From Acidobacteriota bacterium (GTDB taxonomy: Bacteria; Acidobacteriota; Terriglobia; Acidiferrales; UBA7541): 48,556 nt of DNA. Shown here piece by piece: positions 1 through 9,249 of this stretch (position 1 is its first letter; each line of letters begins with the position of its first letter). The translations under genes were made by a program, and so were the position numbers. Under the pieces are notes generated by a model that saw nothing but the letters and a program-made list of their open reading frames with translations, was not told the origin of the DNA and made no database searches. The stretch lies in assembly GCA_003223245.1 (NCBI GenBank), contig QHYI01000134.1:1-48556 (forward strand), read 5' to 3'.

Positions 1-1
1 T

Positions 2-282
2 TCTGCTGTGGTCGACCGGATCAGCGACGACGCGGTCATCATCACCGGACACGGCGAAGCGTCGAATCGCCGCGACCTCGCGGAATTTGTCCAGCTCCTG
101 AATGAAACGGTCGCGCTCGTCCGGCAGGAATCGCCGCTGGCAAAAGCGAGAAGGAAGTGGCGGAAGCAGGGCTGCCCGAAATATGGAAGCCGTGGTTCGC
201 TCCGGATGCCGCCCCCGCGGAACATGAATTCATGCAGGGGATTTGCGCGACACTGACCCACACAAACAATCTCAATCAGTAG
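2..282 (+). pseudogene. C-terminal fragment of an MBL-fold metallo-hydrolase, frameshifted
   Basis: The reading frame is open from the window edge and shows DDAVIITGHGEASNRRDLAEF, which resembles the late zinc-binding GHG segment of metallo-beta-lactamase-fold hydrolases. After VALVR (about base 122) the frame read from base 2 turns into unlike sequence. The frame that begins at 124 instead continues as AGIAAGKSEKEVAEAGLPEI and on to WKPWFAPDAAP, the usual tail of exported MBL hydrolases, and stops at 280-282. One missing base near 122-124 explains the break. The gene is therefore a frameshifted pseudogene or carries a sequencing error. Its 5' end lies outside the window and the substrate cannot be told. 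Bases 283-438, between it and the next gene, hold nothing recognisable. Confidence 0.6.
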
Positions 283-438
283 GGCCGCAGAGCGTGGGTG
301 AAGCAATCGTCCTGCGGGCAATTGCGGACACGGCCTCGGCGTGACCCTATCCGGCATGCCCCCGATGACCCGTACGGCGCTCCAAAGCCAGTAGCGGTAG
401 AGTTATGGGAAGCGAATCACCTAAAGGAAGCAGTCGAA

Positions 439-1938
439 TCATTGCGGGGGGATCAGATCCGTTTTCGGATGTTGCGGCAGGATTAGCGGCGGCAGTGGGC
501 GACGACTAAATTCAAAGTCATTGACCAAATCGCCCAGTTGCGGAACATCTTCGCGCACCGTGGGACGTGGGTCGGGTCTTCCATCCGTTTTTGGGTCGAG
601 TCGCATTCCATGTAGGAAATCATCCTCGATGAATTTCAGATAAGCGTCAAAACTAAGAATTTGTTTATCGATGAACGCCCTTTTGGCATATGGCGAAATC
701 ACCAATCCCGGCACCCGGAGGCCGTATCCATTCTCGTCGACTTTGGGCGGGACAACGTGGTCGTAAAAACCGCCCCAGTCATCCCAAGAGAGAAAAATCG
801 CGCAATCTTTCCAATTGGGACTCTTCATGACCGCATTGATGAGGCCGGTAACGAAAGTTTGCCCAGCGCTTACCAGCGCAGGTGGATGCTCGCTGACCTC
901 GCCTGAGGGGACGATCCACACCACGGCAGGCAGTGTCCCCTTGCGCGCTTGCTCGTAGAAGTTCTCGATCGGTTGGATTCTATTCAGCTCACCGTCTTCC
1001 TTGACCGTGTCGAAATAGGGCAGGGGATTCCAAATGCCGGGTGTTCTGGCGTTCTGCTTTACGGGTGGACAGTTAACCTGCGAGTCGTCTTCGCAGTCCG
1101 GCTCCGATCCCTTCACCACGTAATATCCCCAGCTCACGTGATGTTTGTGGAGAAGGTAGGTGAGGTCGGTCCAAGCGTAGATTGGCCGCGTGCCAGGAGG
1201 GCCGTTTCGAGCTTCGCCACCAAATACTGGCGCGGTGCGACCGCCAAAGTCGGGCGGCATACCCGGTGCCTGGAGCGCGTTAGTGCAGCTTTCAGGGTGA
1301 TTATGCTGTTTGCAGTACGCCGACCAAGCAGACACTTGAAATAGGTGTTCTGGCAAGCTCCAGGAAGCATTCGGCTCGAACATGTGATCCTGGAGCACGA
1401 ACGCTCGTGCGTACGCCCAGTAATTGGGAATCTCGCGCTCGTCGTGATAACCCATGGCATCCTGAAGGGAGGAGTTGGTGCAGACAGGGTTGCTCCCCGC
1501 TAGACAACCTTTCCTCCCACTCTCCGCTTGTGCAAGAAAACCATCCATCTTGCCGCCATCGATAGCGGCGATACTCGCTGCTTCGCCGTGTGGCCCTCCA
1601 CCATTCGCATCCTGGGCATCGTGGTACGGTTTGACGCATCCTCCGTTCTTGGGGTCGGGATTGCACACCGTAGGCACCCCGGCATCCATGGGGATGCCCT
1701 CCACCCCGGGAAACGTTCCGAAATAGCTGTCGAAGGAGCGGTTCTCCTGCATGATGATGATCACGTGTTTGATCTTGTGAATCCCCGATGCCTCTGACTT
1801 CTTGGACTTGGCAAAAAGCGGATGAAACAGAATGGTCAGCAACAAGCTTGCGGAAACCGCCAGGACCTTGGAATAACGGGCAAATTTGATGCGAAGCTGA
1901 CTCGAATGAGCGCTACAGGCTCGTGAAAACAGGATCAT
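439..1938 (-). CDS. Secreted phosphoesterase, phospholipase C / acid phosphatase family (PF04185-like)
   Basis: This 499-residue protein belongs to the alkaline-phosphatase-fold phosphoesterases that include bacterial phospholipase C and acid phosphatase AcpA. Residues 64-70 read QENRSFD, the family signature that supplies metal ligands and lies close to the nucleophile. A second metal site appears late as [14 protein letters not shown] hydrophobic segment at about residues 23-43 acts as a signal peptide or anchor, so the enzyme should work outside the cytoplasm on phosphodiesters or phosphomonoesters, perhaps phospholipids. GGAGG at 1945-1949 lies 3 nt before one ATG (1941) and 6 nt before the next (1938), so I chose 1938. 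A longer in-frame start at 2052 would overlap the upstream gene and lacks support. It lies 110 bp downstream of the molybdopterin subunit on the same strand. The exact substrate is unknown. Confidence 0.85.
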   Translation of the reverse strand: MILFSRACSAHSSQLRIKFARYSKVLAVSASLLLTILFHPLFAKSKKSEASGIHKIKHVIIIMQENRSFDSYFGTFPGVEGIPMDAGVPTVCNPDPKNGGCVKPYHDAQDANGGGPHGEAASIAAIDGGKMDGFLAQAESGRKGCLAGSNPVCTNSSLQDAMGYHDEREIPNYWAYARAFVLQDHMFEPNASWSLPEHLFQVSAWSAYCKQHNHPESCTNALQAPGMPPDFGGRTAPVFGGEARNGPPGTRPIYAWTDLTYLLHKHHVSWGYYVVKGSEPDCEDDSQVNCPPVKQNARTPGIWNPLPYFDTVKEDGELNRIQPIENFYEQARKGTLPAVVWIVPSGEVSEHPPALVSAGQTFVTGLINAVMKSPNWKDCAIFLSWDDWGGFYDHVVPPKVDENGYGLRVPGLVISPYAKRAFIDKQILSFDAYLKFIEDDFLHGMRLDPKTDGRPDPRPTVREDVPQLGDLVNDFEFSRRPLPPLILPQHPKTDLIPPQ

Positions 1939-2048
1939 CATTGTCCTCCGTCTGCCTGGTTCAGCGCCCAAGAGTGTAACCCAGATGGATACCGACGAAC
2001 TGCGGTTTCCGGATTGGCCATCAATCAGGAAGTGATTCGCCCAACTCC

Positions 2049-4280
2049 TCACGCAGGCAGAGCTTTGGAAAACGGGAGTTCCCTGATCCTTCTGCCAGTT
2101 GCAGCAAAGATGGCGTTACACAACGCCGGCGCAATTACCGACACTCCTGGTTCGCCGACTCCAGACGGAGAAGCGCTGCTTTCAACCACATAAACGTTCG
2201 TCTGATATGACGCTTCGTGGATGCGAGCGACCGGGTAGTCGTGAAAGTTCGATTGATCAATGACGCCGTTGGTTGCGGTAATCTCACCGCTGCGGGCGAT
2301 GCTGGTCCCAAATACTGCCGCGCCCTCAAATTGTGCTTTGACATAGGCGGGATTCACCGCCGTGCCCGCGTCCACGGCGGTATCGATGCGCGGGATTCGG
2401 ACGTCGCCTTTCTCATTAACTTCAACTCTCACAACGGATGCGACGTAAGTGAAAGAGTACCGCTGCGCCGCGATACCCAGGCCGCTCCCATGGCCCGGCT
2501 TGAATTGGCCCCATCCCGCCATTTCCGCCGCCTTCTCCGTAACCCTGCGTAGACGCCCGATATCGAGCGGATAACCAGGTTCGGAAGGGTAGTGCGGAAT
2601 ATTCAGATTAAGAATGCGGGGAGGCCCGAACAGCTCCAAGAGGTATTCCAGAGGGTCCCTAGCGGCGTGGTGCGCCAATTCATCCACAAAGGATTGCACA
2701 GCAAACGTATGGTAGTTGCTCGCGACCGACCGCAACCAGCCCAGACGAACGTGCGCCTGGGCAGCGCCATTCTCAACGCGAACATTTGGAATGTCAAACG
2801 GCACTTCGATCCAATTTCCCTTGAGCTCCCAGCCGCCATGACGCGCGTTGAGGTCAAAAGTGGAATTGATCGGAGGAAAGGCCGAGCGTTGCAGCCAGGC
2901 GGTCGGTTTGCCGCTTGCATCCAGCGCTGCCTTCAGGTACACCGCCGCAACGGGCAGATAATAATCAAACTTGATGTCATCTTCGCGGCTCCACACGACC
3001 TTGACGGGCTGGCCCAATTTCTTCGAGAGAACAGCGGCTTCGGCTGCGAAGTCACCAAACGACTTGCGGCCGAACCCTCCACCCAGCATCGTTACATGGC
3101 AAGTCACATGGTCTTTGCGAACACCCACGGCTTGGGCAACGATGTCCTCGACGCCCTGGGGATTTTGCGTGGGCGCCCAGACGGTGACCTTTCCATTATG
3201 GAAATCTGCTAAAGCCACGGGTGGTTCCATGGTGGCGTGGGCCAGATGCGGCATGTAGTACTCCGCTTCGAATGTCTTTCCGCCCCGGCCGAACTCCGCG
3301 TCGACGTCACCCTCATTACGCATGACTAGCCCTGGTTGGCGCACCGTCTGCTGGAGTTCCTTCTTGAATTGATCGGAGTTATAGGCAGCGTTTGGTCCGA
3401 GATCCCACACCATATGGAGTTTCTTGCGGCCCTGAAACGCCGACCAGCTGTTATTGGCGATCACTGCTACCCCCCCGAGCGGTTGCAAGCCATGTGGCGG
3501 CTTGAAGGGTTCAATGAGAACCGTCCCTGTTACGCCCGGCACGCGCAGAGCTTCTTGTTCTTGATAGGATTTGACCCTCCCACCGAGAACTGGAGGACGC
3601 TCAATTGCCGCATAGACCATGCCTGGGAGGTGTGCATCCATCCCGTACACGGCCTTTCCAGTGCAGAGGTCCTTCAGATCGTAGAGACTTGCGCCCTTGC
3701 CAATGTAACGCCAGGCGGCTCGAGCCTTAAGCTGCACATCTTGCTTCCTCGGGACAGGCAGCTGCGAGGCCGCGAGTGCGAGTTCACCGTAGCTCCATTG
3801 GCGACGCGTCGGCACGTGCACAACGACGTGCAGGTCGGTTTCGCATTCTGATTCGGGAACGGACCATTGGGCAGAGCCTGCGCGAACCAGCATGAACCGC
3901 GCGGCGGCCCCGGCCTCGCGCATTATGTCAAAGAACGCGAAAATGGAGCGCGAGGCGTCGGTGTCCTGGGAACCGTACCTCGAGTCTCCCACCGCCTGAA
4001 CGATCCTCACGCGATTCCAGTCTGCGTCCAATTCGTCCGCTAGAACACGGGGCAGAGCCGTGCGGCTTCCGTTTCCCATTTCCGAGCGGTGCGCAATGAT
4101 GTACACCGTGCCATCCGTCTCAATGCCCAGAAACACATTCGGATGAAAAGCGGCGAGGTCGGCGGGACTGTCTGCCACCTCGGTCGCGCGCAGGTCAAAG
4201 TACACGCCCAAAACCAAGGCCCCACTCGAAAGAACACCCTTGAGGAATCCTCTTCGGCTGACATTCTGAAACTCGCTCAT
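2049..4280 (-). CDS. Molybdopterin-binding large subunit of an isoquinoline 1-oxidoreductase / aldehyde dehydrogenase-type enzyme
   Basis: This 743-residue protein matches the IorB type of the xanthine oxidase family in length and sequence. A twin-arginine leader, SRRGFLKG (residues 8-15), indicates export of the folded enzyme to the periplasm. Further along are the glycine-rich [20 protein letters not shown] segment and, near the C-terminus, GVGEPG with the catalytic Glu of the family. Such enzymes hydroxylate N-heterocycles or oxidise aldehydes and pass electrons through a separate 2Fe-2S subunit to a cytochrome. ATG 4280 is favoured because a purine-rich GGGGAGAGAGAG tract precedes it and because it overlaps the stop of the preceding reading frame by ATGA. 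That preceding frame is only the tail of the 2Fe-2S subunit gene, so the enzyme lacks its partner here and may be inactive or use a partner encoded elsewhere. Confidence 0.88.
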   Translation of the reverse strand: MSEFQNVSRRGFLKGVLSSGALVLGVYFDLRATEVADSPADLAAFHPNVFLGIETDGTVYIIAHRSEMGNGSRTALPRVLADELDADWNRVRIVQAVGDSRYGSQDTDASRSIFAFFDIMREAGAAARFMLVRAGSAQWSVPESECETDLHVVVHVPTRRQWSYGELALAASQLPVPRKQDVQLKARAAWRYIGKGASLYDLKDLCTGKAVYGMDAHLPGMVYAAIERPPVLGGRVKSYQEQEALRVPGVTGTVLIEPFKPPHGLQPLGGVAVIANNSWSAFQGRKKLHMVWDLGPNAAYNSDQFKKELQQTVRQPGLVMRNEGDVDAEFGRGGKTFEAEYYMPHLAHATMEPPVALADFHNGKVTVWAPTQNPQGVEDIVAQAVGVRKDHVTCHVTMLGGGFGRKSFGDFAAEAAVLSKKLGQPVKVVWSREDDIKFDYYLPVAAVYLKAALDASGKPTAWLQRSAFPPINSTFDLNARHGGWELKGNWIEVPFDIPNVRVENGAAQAHVRLGWLRSVASNYHTFAVQSFVDELAHHAARDPLEYLLELFGPPRILNLNIPHYPSEPGYPLDIGRLRRVTEKAAEMAGWGQFKPGHGSGLGIAAQRYSFTYVASVVRVEVNEKGDVRIPRIDTAVDAGTAVNPAYVKAQFEGAAVFGTSIARSGEITATNGVIDQSNFHDYPVARIHEASYQTNVYVVESSASPSGVGEPGVSVIAPALCNAIFAATGRRIRELPFSKALPA

Positions 4281-4363
4281 CCGCTCTCTCTCCCCGCGGC
4301 GGCTCCAATCGCGGCACGGATTCGCGGATAGGTGCCGCAACGCCCGATGTTACCGGACCTCAG
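4277..4363 (-). pseudogene. 3' remnant of the 2Fe-2S subunit gene (IorA-like)
   Basis: Read on the minus strand, about 28 codons end in a TGA that overlaps the ATG of the molybdopterin subunit. They encode SGNIGRCGTYPRIRAAI, the diagnostic C-terminal motif of the small 2Fe-2S subunit of isoquinoline oxidoreductase-type enzymes. The family usually has Cys-x-Cys here. In this copy the first Cys is Gly. An in-frame TAA at 4364-4366 and unrelated sequence beyond it show that the rest of the gene (normally about 150 codons) is gone. The ATGA overlap shows the two genes once formed an operon. The breakpoint lies near 4360-4366. Confidence 0.7.
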
Positions 4364-4570
4364 TTATAAATATCTATTGAACGAGCCGATTCCAGTCCAG
4401 CCCTAGCAAGCGACCACCGTAAGCATACGCCGCATTATTCCCGTGTTTCACGGCCTTGACGAAATCGCATTGAAACAATTTGCCTGGCGGTTGCGTATAG
4501 CACCATAAGCGCCCGCCCATCAACGGCCGTTGCGGAGTTTACGTCTGACTAAGGTTCGGGCTTGCCGGAG

Positions 4571-4590
4571 CGGTTAGGCGCGCCTAACCG
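4571..4590. promoter_or_regulatory. Perfect 20-bp palindrome upstream of the ADOP permease
   Basis: The half-site CGGTTAGGCG is followed directly by its exact reverse complement, CGCCTAACCG, with no spacer. It ends 23 bp before the ATG at 4614. Two-fold symmetry at this position is typical of a dimeric repressor operator, and ADOP-type permease genes are often near PadR-like regulators. No regulator is encoded nearby, so the binding protein is unknown. There is no T-run after it, so it does not look like an intrinsic terminator. The rest of the 4364-4613 gap shows no gene. Confidence 0.5.
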
Positions 4591-4613
4591 TGGGCTGGCC
4601 GAAGGGTAGTCTC

Positions 4614-7076
4614 ATGGAAACGCTGCGCAAAGATCTGCGGTACGCCTTCCACATGCTGGTTAAGACTCCCGGGTTCACGCTCATTGCCGTGCTCGCCCTC
4701 GGGCTGGGCATCGGAGCGAACACGGCCATCTTCAGCGTGTTCGATGGCATGCTGTGGCGCCCGCTGCCGGCCAAAAATCCCAACGAATTGGTTGTGCTGG
4801 CATCGAAGATCAGCGGCATCGATTTCCCCATCAATCTTTCCTATCGGGACTTCCTGGATTACCGCGGTCTGAAGCAAGTCTTTGCGGATGCCTCCGCGAT
4901 GACTCCGAGTCCCCTGAACCTCGGTATTGACGGACGCGCTGAGCGTGTCTGGACCGAGTTCGTCAGCAGCAATATGTTTTCCATGCTCGGTCTCCAGCCC
5001 GCGGCCGGTCGCTTCTTCGCTCCCGATGAGGGTTGGGTCAAGGGCAAAGACCCGCTCATGATTCTGAGCTACAAGTTTTGGCACAGCCGGTTCGGGGGCG
5101 ATCGCGGCGTGATCGGTAAAACCGTCCTGGTGCAAAATCGCACTTTTACGATCATTGGCGTTGCTCCGAAAACTTTTCACGGCACGTATTACTTCATCGA
5201 TCCGGATTTCTACCTTCCCGCGAGCATGATTCCGCTGATGGTGAACGATGCGGATAAATTCCTGGAAGACCGCAACGAGAGCGATTTCCGCATCCTGGCG
5301 CGGCTGCAACCCGGCGTGACGCCGCAGCAGGCCAAAGCCGCTGCCGCTCCGATCGATGCTCGCCTCGCGCAGGAATTTCCCGATTCACACAAAGGATTTG
5401 AGCTCGAAGTCTATCCGGAGTTGCAGGCTCGGCCAGAGCCCGGACTGGTTGCCGACTTCATGCCCAAATTAGCGGCCGTTTTCATGTCCCTGGTCGGCTT
5501 GGTTCTGCTGATTGCCTGCGCCAATGTCGCGAACCTGATCCTGGCGCGCGCCAACGGTCGGCGCAGGGAGATCGCCACGCGCACGGCGATGGGCGCGAGC
5601 ACTTGGCGTATTACGCGTCAACTGCTCACGGAAAGCGTGCTGCTCTCGATGATAGGAGGCGTGGTCGGCGTAGTCATCGCGCGCTGGGCCGCTTTCGGAC
5701 TGATGGCGATCCACGTTCCCTCGGATGTTCCTCTGCGTTTGTTTGATCTGCGCATGGACTACCGCGTGTTCGCCTTCTGCCTTCTGGTGGCGCTATTAAC
5801 AGGGATTGCCGCAGGAATTATTCCGGCATTGCGCACGGCGCGCTCCGATCTTGCCGAGACCCTGAAGGAGGGTGGGCGGTCCGGAAGTTCGGGGAGTCAC
5901 AATCGGGTTCGCAATGCGCTGGTCGTGGCACAGGTGGCGGTTTCCCTGCTTTTGCTGGCAGGCGCGGGCTTTTTCGTTCGCAGCTTCGAGAACTCCGCGC
6001 ATGCGGACATGGGTTTTCGCGTGGACCACCTCTTGATGGCCTCCATGGACCTGCGCCTGCAAAACTATACCGAGCAGCGCGGACAGCAATTTTACGAGCA
6101 ACTTCGGGACCGCGTGAAGGCACATCCCGGCGTGCGCGATGCCGCCATCACCGCTCTGATTCCCATGGGGTATGACGCCAATACGGTCAACGTATACTTT
6201 GAGGGGCAAGCCGCCACAGACAAAACAAAAGGTGAAATTATCTTCTGCAATTCCGTCCAACCCGAATATTTCCGGACGCTTGGCGTGCGCCTGCGGCAGG
6301 GCAGGGAGTTCACGAAGCTCGACAATGCCGCGGCGCCGCGCGTCGCGATCGTCAATGAAGCCTTCGCCAAAAAAATGTTCCCTGGAAAAGATCCGCTCGG
6401 CAGAACGTTCCAAACAGATCGCAACGGTCCGAAAATTCAGATTGTGGGCGTGACCAGCACCGGGAAATACCTGTTTTTATACGAACCGCCGCAGTCATTC
6501 ATCTATTTTCCGCTGGCACAAAAGTATCCATCATCGGCCACGTTGCTGGTTTATAGCGAAGGCGATCCGCAGCGAATGGTCGCCGCCGTGCGTGAAGAAG
6601 CGCGGCAGCTCGATTCCACCCTGCCACTCTATGACGTTATGACCATGGACTCGCACGTGCGCTATGGCAAGCCGCTCCTGCCGGCGCGGCTTGGCGCAAT
6701 GCTGGTTGGGGCATTCGGTCTGCTTGGGTTGCTTCTCGCGAGCGTGGGCGTTTACGGCGTCATTGCGTATTCAGTGAGCCAGCGCACGCAGGAGCTGGGG
6801 ATCCGCCGAGCGCTCGGCGCGCGTCCGAGGAATGTCATCGCCCTGGTGCTTCGGCAAGGCATGACGTTATCGCTTATTGGCATGGGCATCGGACTCACCC
6901 TGGCGTTTCTGATGCTCCGCGCGATGCATTCCGTTCTCTACGGGGTAGGCTCAACTGATTTCCCGACGCTCGGAGCTGTCTCGTTGCTGTTGCTGGCGCT
7001 CGCCTTCGTCGCTAGCTATATTCCCGCGCTGCGGGCCACTAAAGTGGATCCGGTGGTTGCCCTGCGGCACGAATAG
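4614..7076 (+). CDS. ABC transporter permease, acidobacterial duplicated orphan permease (ADOP) type
   Basis: This 820-residue membrane protein has the duplicated MacB/FtsX architecture. A first helix lies at about residues 21-43 (TLIAVLALGLGIGANTAIF), followed by a large periplasmic MacB_PCD domain and an FtsX helix bundle (about 280-410) with the NLILARANGRRREIATRTAMGA cytoplasmic loop. A second helix, second periplasmic domain and second FtsX bundle follow, with SQRTQELGIRRALGARPRN near the C-terminus. The family is abundant in Acidobacteriota and is usually found without an adjacent ATPase, as here. By analogy with MacB it should transmit force across the envelope, perhaps for export of peptides, lipoproteins or small toxic compounds, but the substrate is unknown. 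AAGGG lies 7 nt before the chosen ATG. An upstream in-frame start at 4590 would fall in the palindrome. Confidence 0.9.
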   Translation: METLRKDLRYAFHMLVKTPGFTLIAVLALGLGIGANTAIFSVFDGMLWRPLPAKNPNELVVLASKISGIDFPINLSYRDFLDYRGLKQVFADASAMTPSPLNLGIDGRAERVWTEFVSSNMFSMLGLQPAAGRFFAPDEGWVKGKDPLMILSYKFWHSRFGGDRGVIGKTVLVQNRTFTIIGVAPKTFHGTYYFIDPDFYLPASMIPLMVNDADKFLEDRNESDFRILARLQPGVTPQQAKAAAAPIDARLAQEFPDSHKGFELEVYPELQARPEPGLVADFMPKLAAVFMSLVGLVLLIACANVANLILARANGRRREIATRTAMGASTWRITRQLLTESVLLSMIGGVVGVVIARWAAFGLMAIHVPSDVPLRLFDLRMDYRVFAFCLLVALLTGIAAGIIPALRTARSDLAETLKEGGRSGSSGSHNRVRNALVVAQVAVSLLLLAGAGFFVRSFENSAHADMGFRVDHLLMASMDLRLQNYTEQRGQQFYEQLRDRVKAHPGVRDAAITALIPMGYDANTVNVYFEGQAATDKTKGEIIFCNSVQPEYFRTLGVRLRQGREFTKLDNAAAPRVAIVNEAFAKKMFPGKDPLGRTFQTDRNGPKIQIVGVTSTGKYLFLYEPPQSFIYFPLAQKYPSSATLLVYSEGDPQRMVAAVREEARQLDSTLPLYDVMTMDSHVRYGKPLLPARLGAMLVGAFGLLGLLLASVGVYGVIAYSVSQRTQELGIRRALGARPRNVIALVLRQGMTLSLIGMGIGLTLAFLMLRAMHSVLYGVGSTDFPTLGAVSLLLLALAFVASYIPALRATKVDPVVALRHE

Positions 7077-7086
7077 GCCACCGAGC

Positions 7087-8547
7087 ATGCTAGGAAGTCT
7101 CACCGGCGTCATCCGAGTCGCAGTCCTATTCTTGCTGCCCCACTTTGCTTGGGCGCAAGGGCAACTGCGCGCCGGAGTGGCGAAAACTGCAATCACACCC
7201 GCTGTTCATAACCGCAAGGTCTACCTCGCCGGTTTTGGTCACAACCGAATCGCCACTGGAGTCCATGACGACCTTTATGTTCGCTGCCTTGCGCTCGAAG
7301 CAGGAGGGCAAACCGAGGTGTTGTGCTCGGTGGATGTCATCGGACTTTTCTATGATGACGTGCTCAAAATTCGCGAGCAAGTGAAGGTACAGGCGCCTCG
7401 GATATCCCACCTCATTGTTGCCAGTACCCACGTGCACGAAGGTCCAGATACGCTAGGGCTTTGGGGCCCCACCCCGCTGCAAACGGGAGTCGACGAGAGC
7501 TATCTTAGCTGGCTCGATTCACAAATTGCCGCCACGGCTGTGACCGCTGCCCGCTCCCTCGAGCCCGCTCGGATGGAGCTCTCACGTGATGACCATCCTC
7601 TGTTGGGGTTGCTGCAAAGTGTGGATCGTCCTCCTATCGTTAAGGATCCATACCTGTTCGTGATGCGCCTCACCGGCATTGGCGCGGGCAAGACCCTCGC
7701 TCTATTAGTGAACTGGAGCGATCATCCTGAGACCTTGGGCGGAGAAAATTCCGAAATCACTGCTGACTATCCCCACTGGCTTTGTCAATATGTGGAGAAT
7801 CATCTCGGTGGCACGGCAATTTTCTTTAGCGGTTCGATTGGCAAGGTCTCCACGCTCGGAAACCAGGTTGCCCTGCAAGATCCCGAAACAGGCGAAATTG
7901 CGCAAGATCGGACCTGGAAGAAGGCCGAGCTGATCGGGACGAGACTCGGCCAACTCGTGGAACGTGCCTTGAAGTCTGCAGAAGCCCCACAGGTGAACTC
8001 TATCTTGATTCGGAAATCGATCCTGTTCGCACCTCTTCAGAATGACCATTTCCGCATGGCCGAAGCTGCCGGTGTATTTGCCGGCCGCAAACCTCTGTAT
8101 AGCGATGGCAAGCTCGACAGGTCAACGGTCGAAAGAGAACTTGCCGATACCGGAAGGATTCGATTCTCCACAGGCCATGACCTTCAAACCGAAGTTGATT
8201 ATGTCGAGCTACGTAGTGGGGACCGCGTTGTGGCAGAGGTCGCCACCGTTCCTGGAGAAATTTATCCAGAACTGACCAATGGCGGCATCAGCCGCTATCC
8301 CGGAGCCGACTATCCGGATGCACCCTTCGAACCTGCCTTGCGTGCACATCTTAAGAGCAGGTATCAGTTCATTTTGGGTTTGGGCAACGATGAGCTCGGG
8401 TATCTGATTCCTAGAGCCGAATGGGATGACCAGCCTCCTTGGCTGCTAAATAGACCTCAGCGCTGGTACGGCGAGATCAACTCCGCTGGGCCCGACCTGG
8501 CCGGTGTGGTGGTGCGAGGTTTGGTAAGGCTCATCGAACAAAGATAA
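7087..8547 (+). CDS. Secreted neutral/alkaline ceramidase-like hydrolase (PF04734-type)
   Basis: This 486-residue protein has a signal peptide with likely cleavage after AWA (residue 23). It then shows the AGVAKTAITP opening of neutral/alkaline non-lysosomal ceramidases. The sequence STHVHEGPDTLG (His115, His117) corresponds to the zinc-binding histidines, and the later NWSDHPE and HDLQTEV stretches resemble the family core. Full ceramidases are longer (about 650 residues or more) and carry a C-terminal Ig-like domain, which is absent here. It is thus one of the shorter bacterial ceramidase-like proteins often found in Acidobacteriota and Planctomycetota, whose substrates are mostly undefined amides or esters. 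The ATG at 7087 is 11 nt after the permease stop, so the genes are probably cotranscribed. The ribosome site is weak, and a start at 7057 inside the permease gene is possible but would place residues before the signal peptide. Confidence 0.75.
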   Translation: MLGSLTGVIRVAVLFLLPHFAWAQGQLRAGVAKTAITPAVHNRKVYLAGFGHNRIATGVHDDLYVRCLALEAGGQTEVLCSVDVIGLFYDDVLKIREQVKVQAPRISHLIVASTHVHEGPDTLGLWGPTPLQTGVDESYLSWLDSQIAATAVTAARSLEPARMELSRDDHPLLGLLQSVDRPPIVKDPYLFVMRLTGIGAGKTLALLVNWSDHPETLGGENSEITADYPHWLCQYVENHLGGTAIFFSGSIGKVSTLGNQVALQDPETGEIAQDRTWKKAELIGTRLGQLVERALKSAEAPQVNSILIRKSILFAPLQNDHFRMAEAAGVFAGRKPLYSDGKLDRSTVERELADTGRIRFSTGHDLQTEVDYVELRSGDRVVAEVATVPGEIYPELTNGGISRYPGADYPDAPFEPALRAHLKSRYQFILGLGNDELGYLIPRAEWDDQPPWLLNRPQRWYGEINSAGPDLAGVVVRGLVRLIEQR

Positions 8548-8718
8548 AGACGGGAACTCCCGACAATCTTCGGCGCGGGGACTGCAGAGTCTGCTATACC
8601 TATGTCTCCGGTTTGCCCGGCATTCTCCGCGAGCTTCCCAGGCCGAGGAAGTTTAGGACGCGTGGCATAATGGCCTTCGTTTCGAGCCACAAGGCAGTCT
8701 GATTGTGGAGGAGTAGAT

Positions 8719-8935
8719 GTGGCAAATCATGGCCGGGAGATCTTTATGGGCGCAAACGGAAAGGTAAGAGTTGGGATCATCGGCTCTCAGTTTGAGGCGG
8801 ACATCCACGCTTCCTCGTTCCAAATTCTACCGGAAGAGGCGCAAGTGGTCGCTGTGGCGTCGCCGGCGGCAGGCCATGCGTCGAGACTTGCGGAAAAGCA
8901 CGGAATCCCCCGCGCGTGTTCACCGACTATCGTGA
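8719..8935 (+). pseudogene. Truncated Gfo/Idh/MocA family oxidoreductase gene (5' part only)
   Basis: GGAGGAG at 8707-8713 precedes a GTG start at 8719. The product runs as a typical NAD(P)-binding N-terminus: VRVGIIGSQFEADIHASSF, then VVAVASPAAGHASRLAEKHGIPR. At about 8908-8914 the frame slips. The frame that follows encodes VFTDYRD, exactly what the family has next, so two extra bases in the CCGCGCG run (or one lost base) broke the gene. Coding similarity stops at about 8935, where an IS200/IS605-type remnant begins. No continuation of the gene is visible beyond that element, so about 300 codons were deleted. It is not expected to give an active dehydrogenase. Confidence 0.65.
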
Positions 8936-9187
8936 TCACTCCGTCGCCTGAAAGGCGACGGCTTCTCGCGGCACGCATGAGACGACATCCTCTACGTTAT
9001 GCCGCGAACGCCCGATCCGGGCGCGTTGCAGGATGACTTGCGCGCTGACCACGTCGCGAGGCGCCGACAACCCGCATACCGGACATGCATGCCAACGCTC
9101 CGCAAGGGTCTTGGGCACGGCCGCTCCGCATACGCACACTTGGCTGGTTCCACGCGTATACCAAGAGCATCGGTCTAAGGCAAACAC
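8936..9187 (-). pseudogene. tnpB: TnpB C-terminal zinc-finger fragment
   Basis: This minus-strand frame of 83 codons contains RGTSQVCVCGAAVPKTLAERWH and CPVCGLSAPRDVVSAQVIL, matching the target-nucleic-acid-binding zinc ribbon and the final helix with RD at the end of the RuvC fold of TnpB (IS605 OrfB). The first pair of zinc ligands reads C-V-C rather than the usual C-x-x-C, so one residue is lost. The remaining 300 or so N-terminal residues are absent. The frame ends PREAVAFQATE with its stop just outside the end hairpin, so coding sequence and element end overlap. In intact systems the omega RNA arises from this overlap. Confidence 0.65.
8941..8961. repeat. End hairpin of the IS remnant, tnpB-3' side
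   Basis: The arms CCGTCGCCT and AGGCGACGG form a perfect 9-bp stem around a GAA loop. It lies inside the last codons of the TnpB tail and marks the right end of the element. It resembles the hairpin at 9230-9249. Confidence 0.65.
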
Positions 9188-9229
9188 AAAGCGAAGACGA
9201 ACGCATATGCAAAAGAAGGCCGCATTCCC

Positions 9230-9249
9230 CTGTCACCTAAAGGCGACAG
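9230..9249. repeat. End hairpin of the IS remnant, left side
   Basis: The arms CTGTCACCT and AGGCGACAG form a 9-bp stem with a single A-C mismatch and an AA loop. Its sequence is close to the other end hairpin and has the same orientation, as expected for IS200/IS605 ends. It defines a remnant of about 0.3 kb. Confidence 0.6.

Noticed and set aside
298-486. Open plus-strand frame after the MBL fragment
   Set aside because: No ribosome site, no motif, and it runs into the end of the phosphoesterase gene on the other strand.
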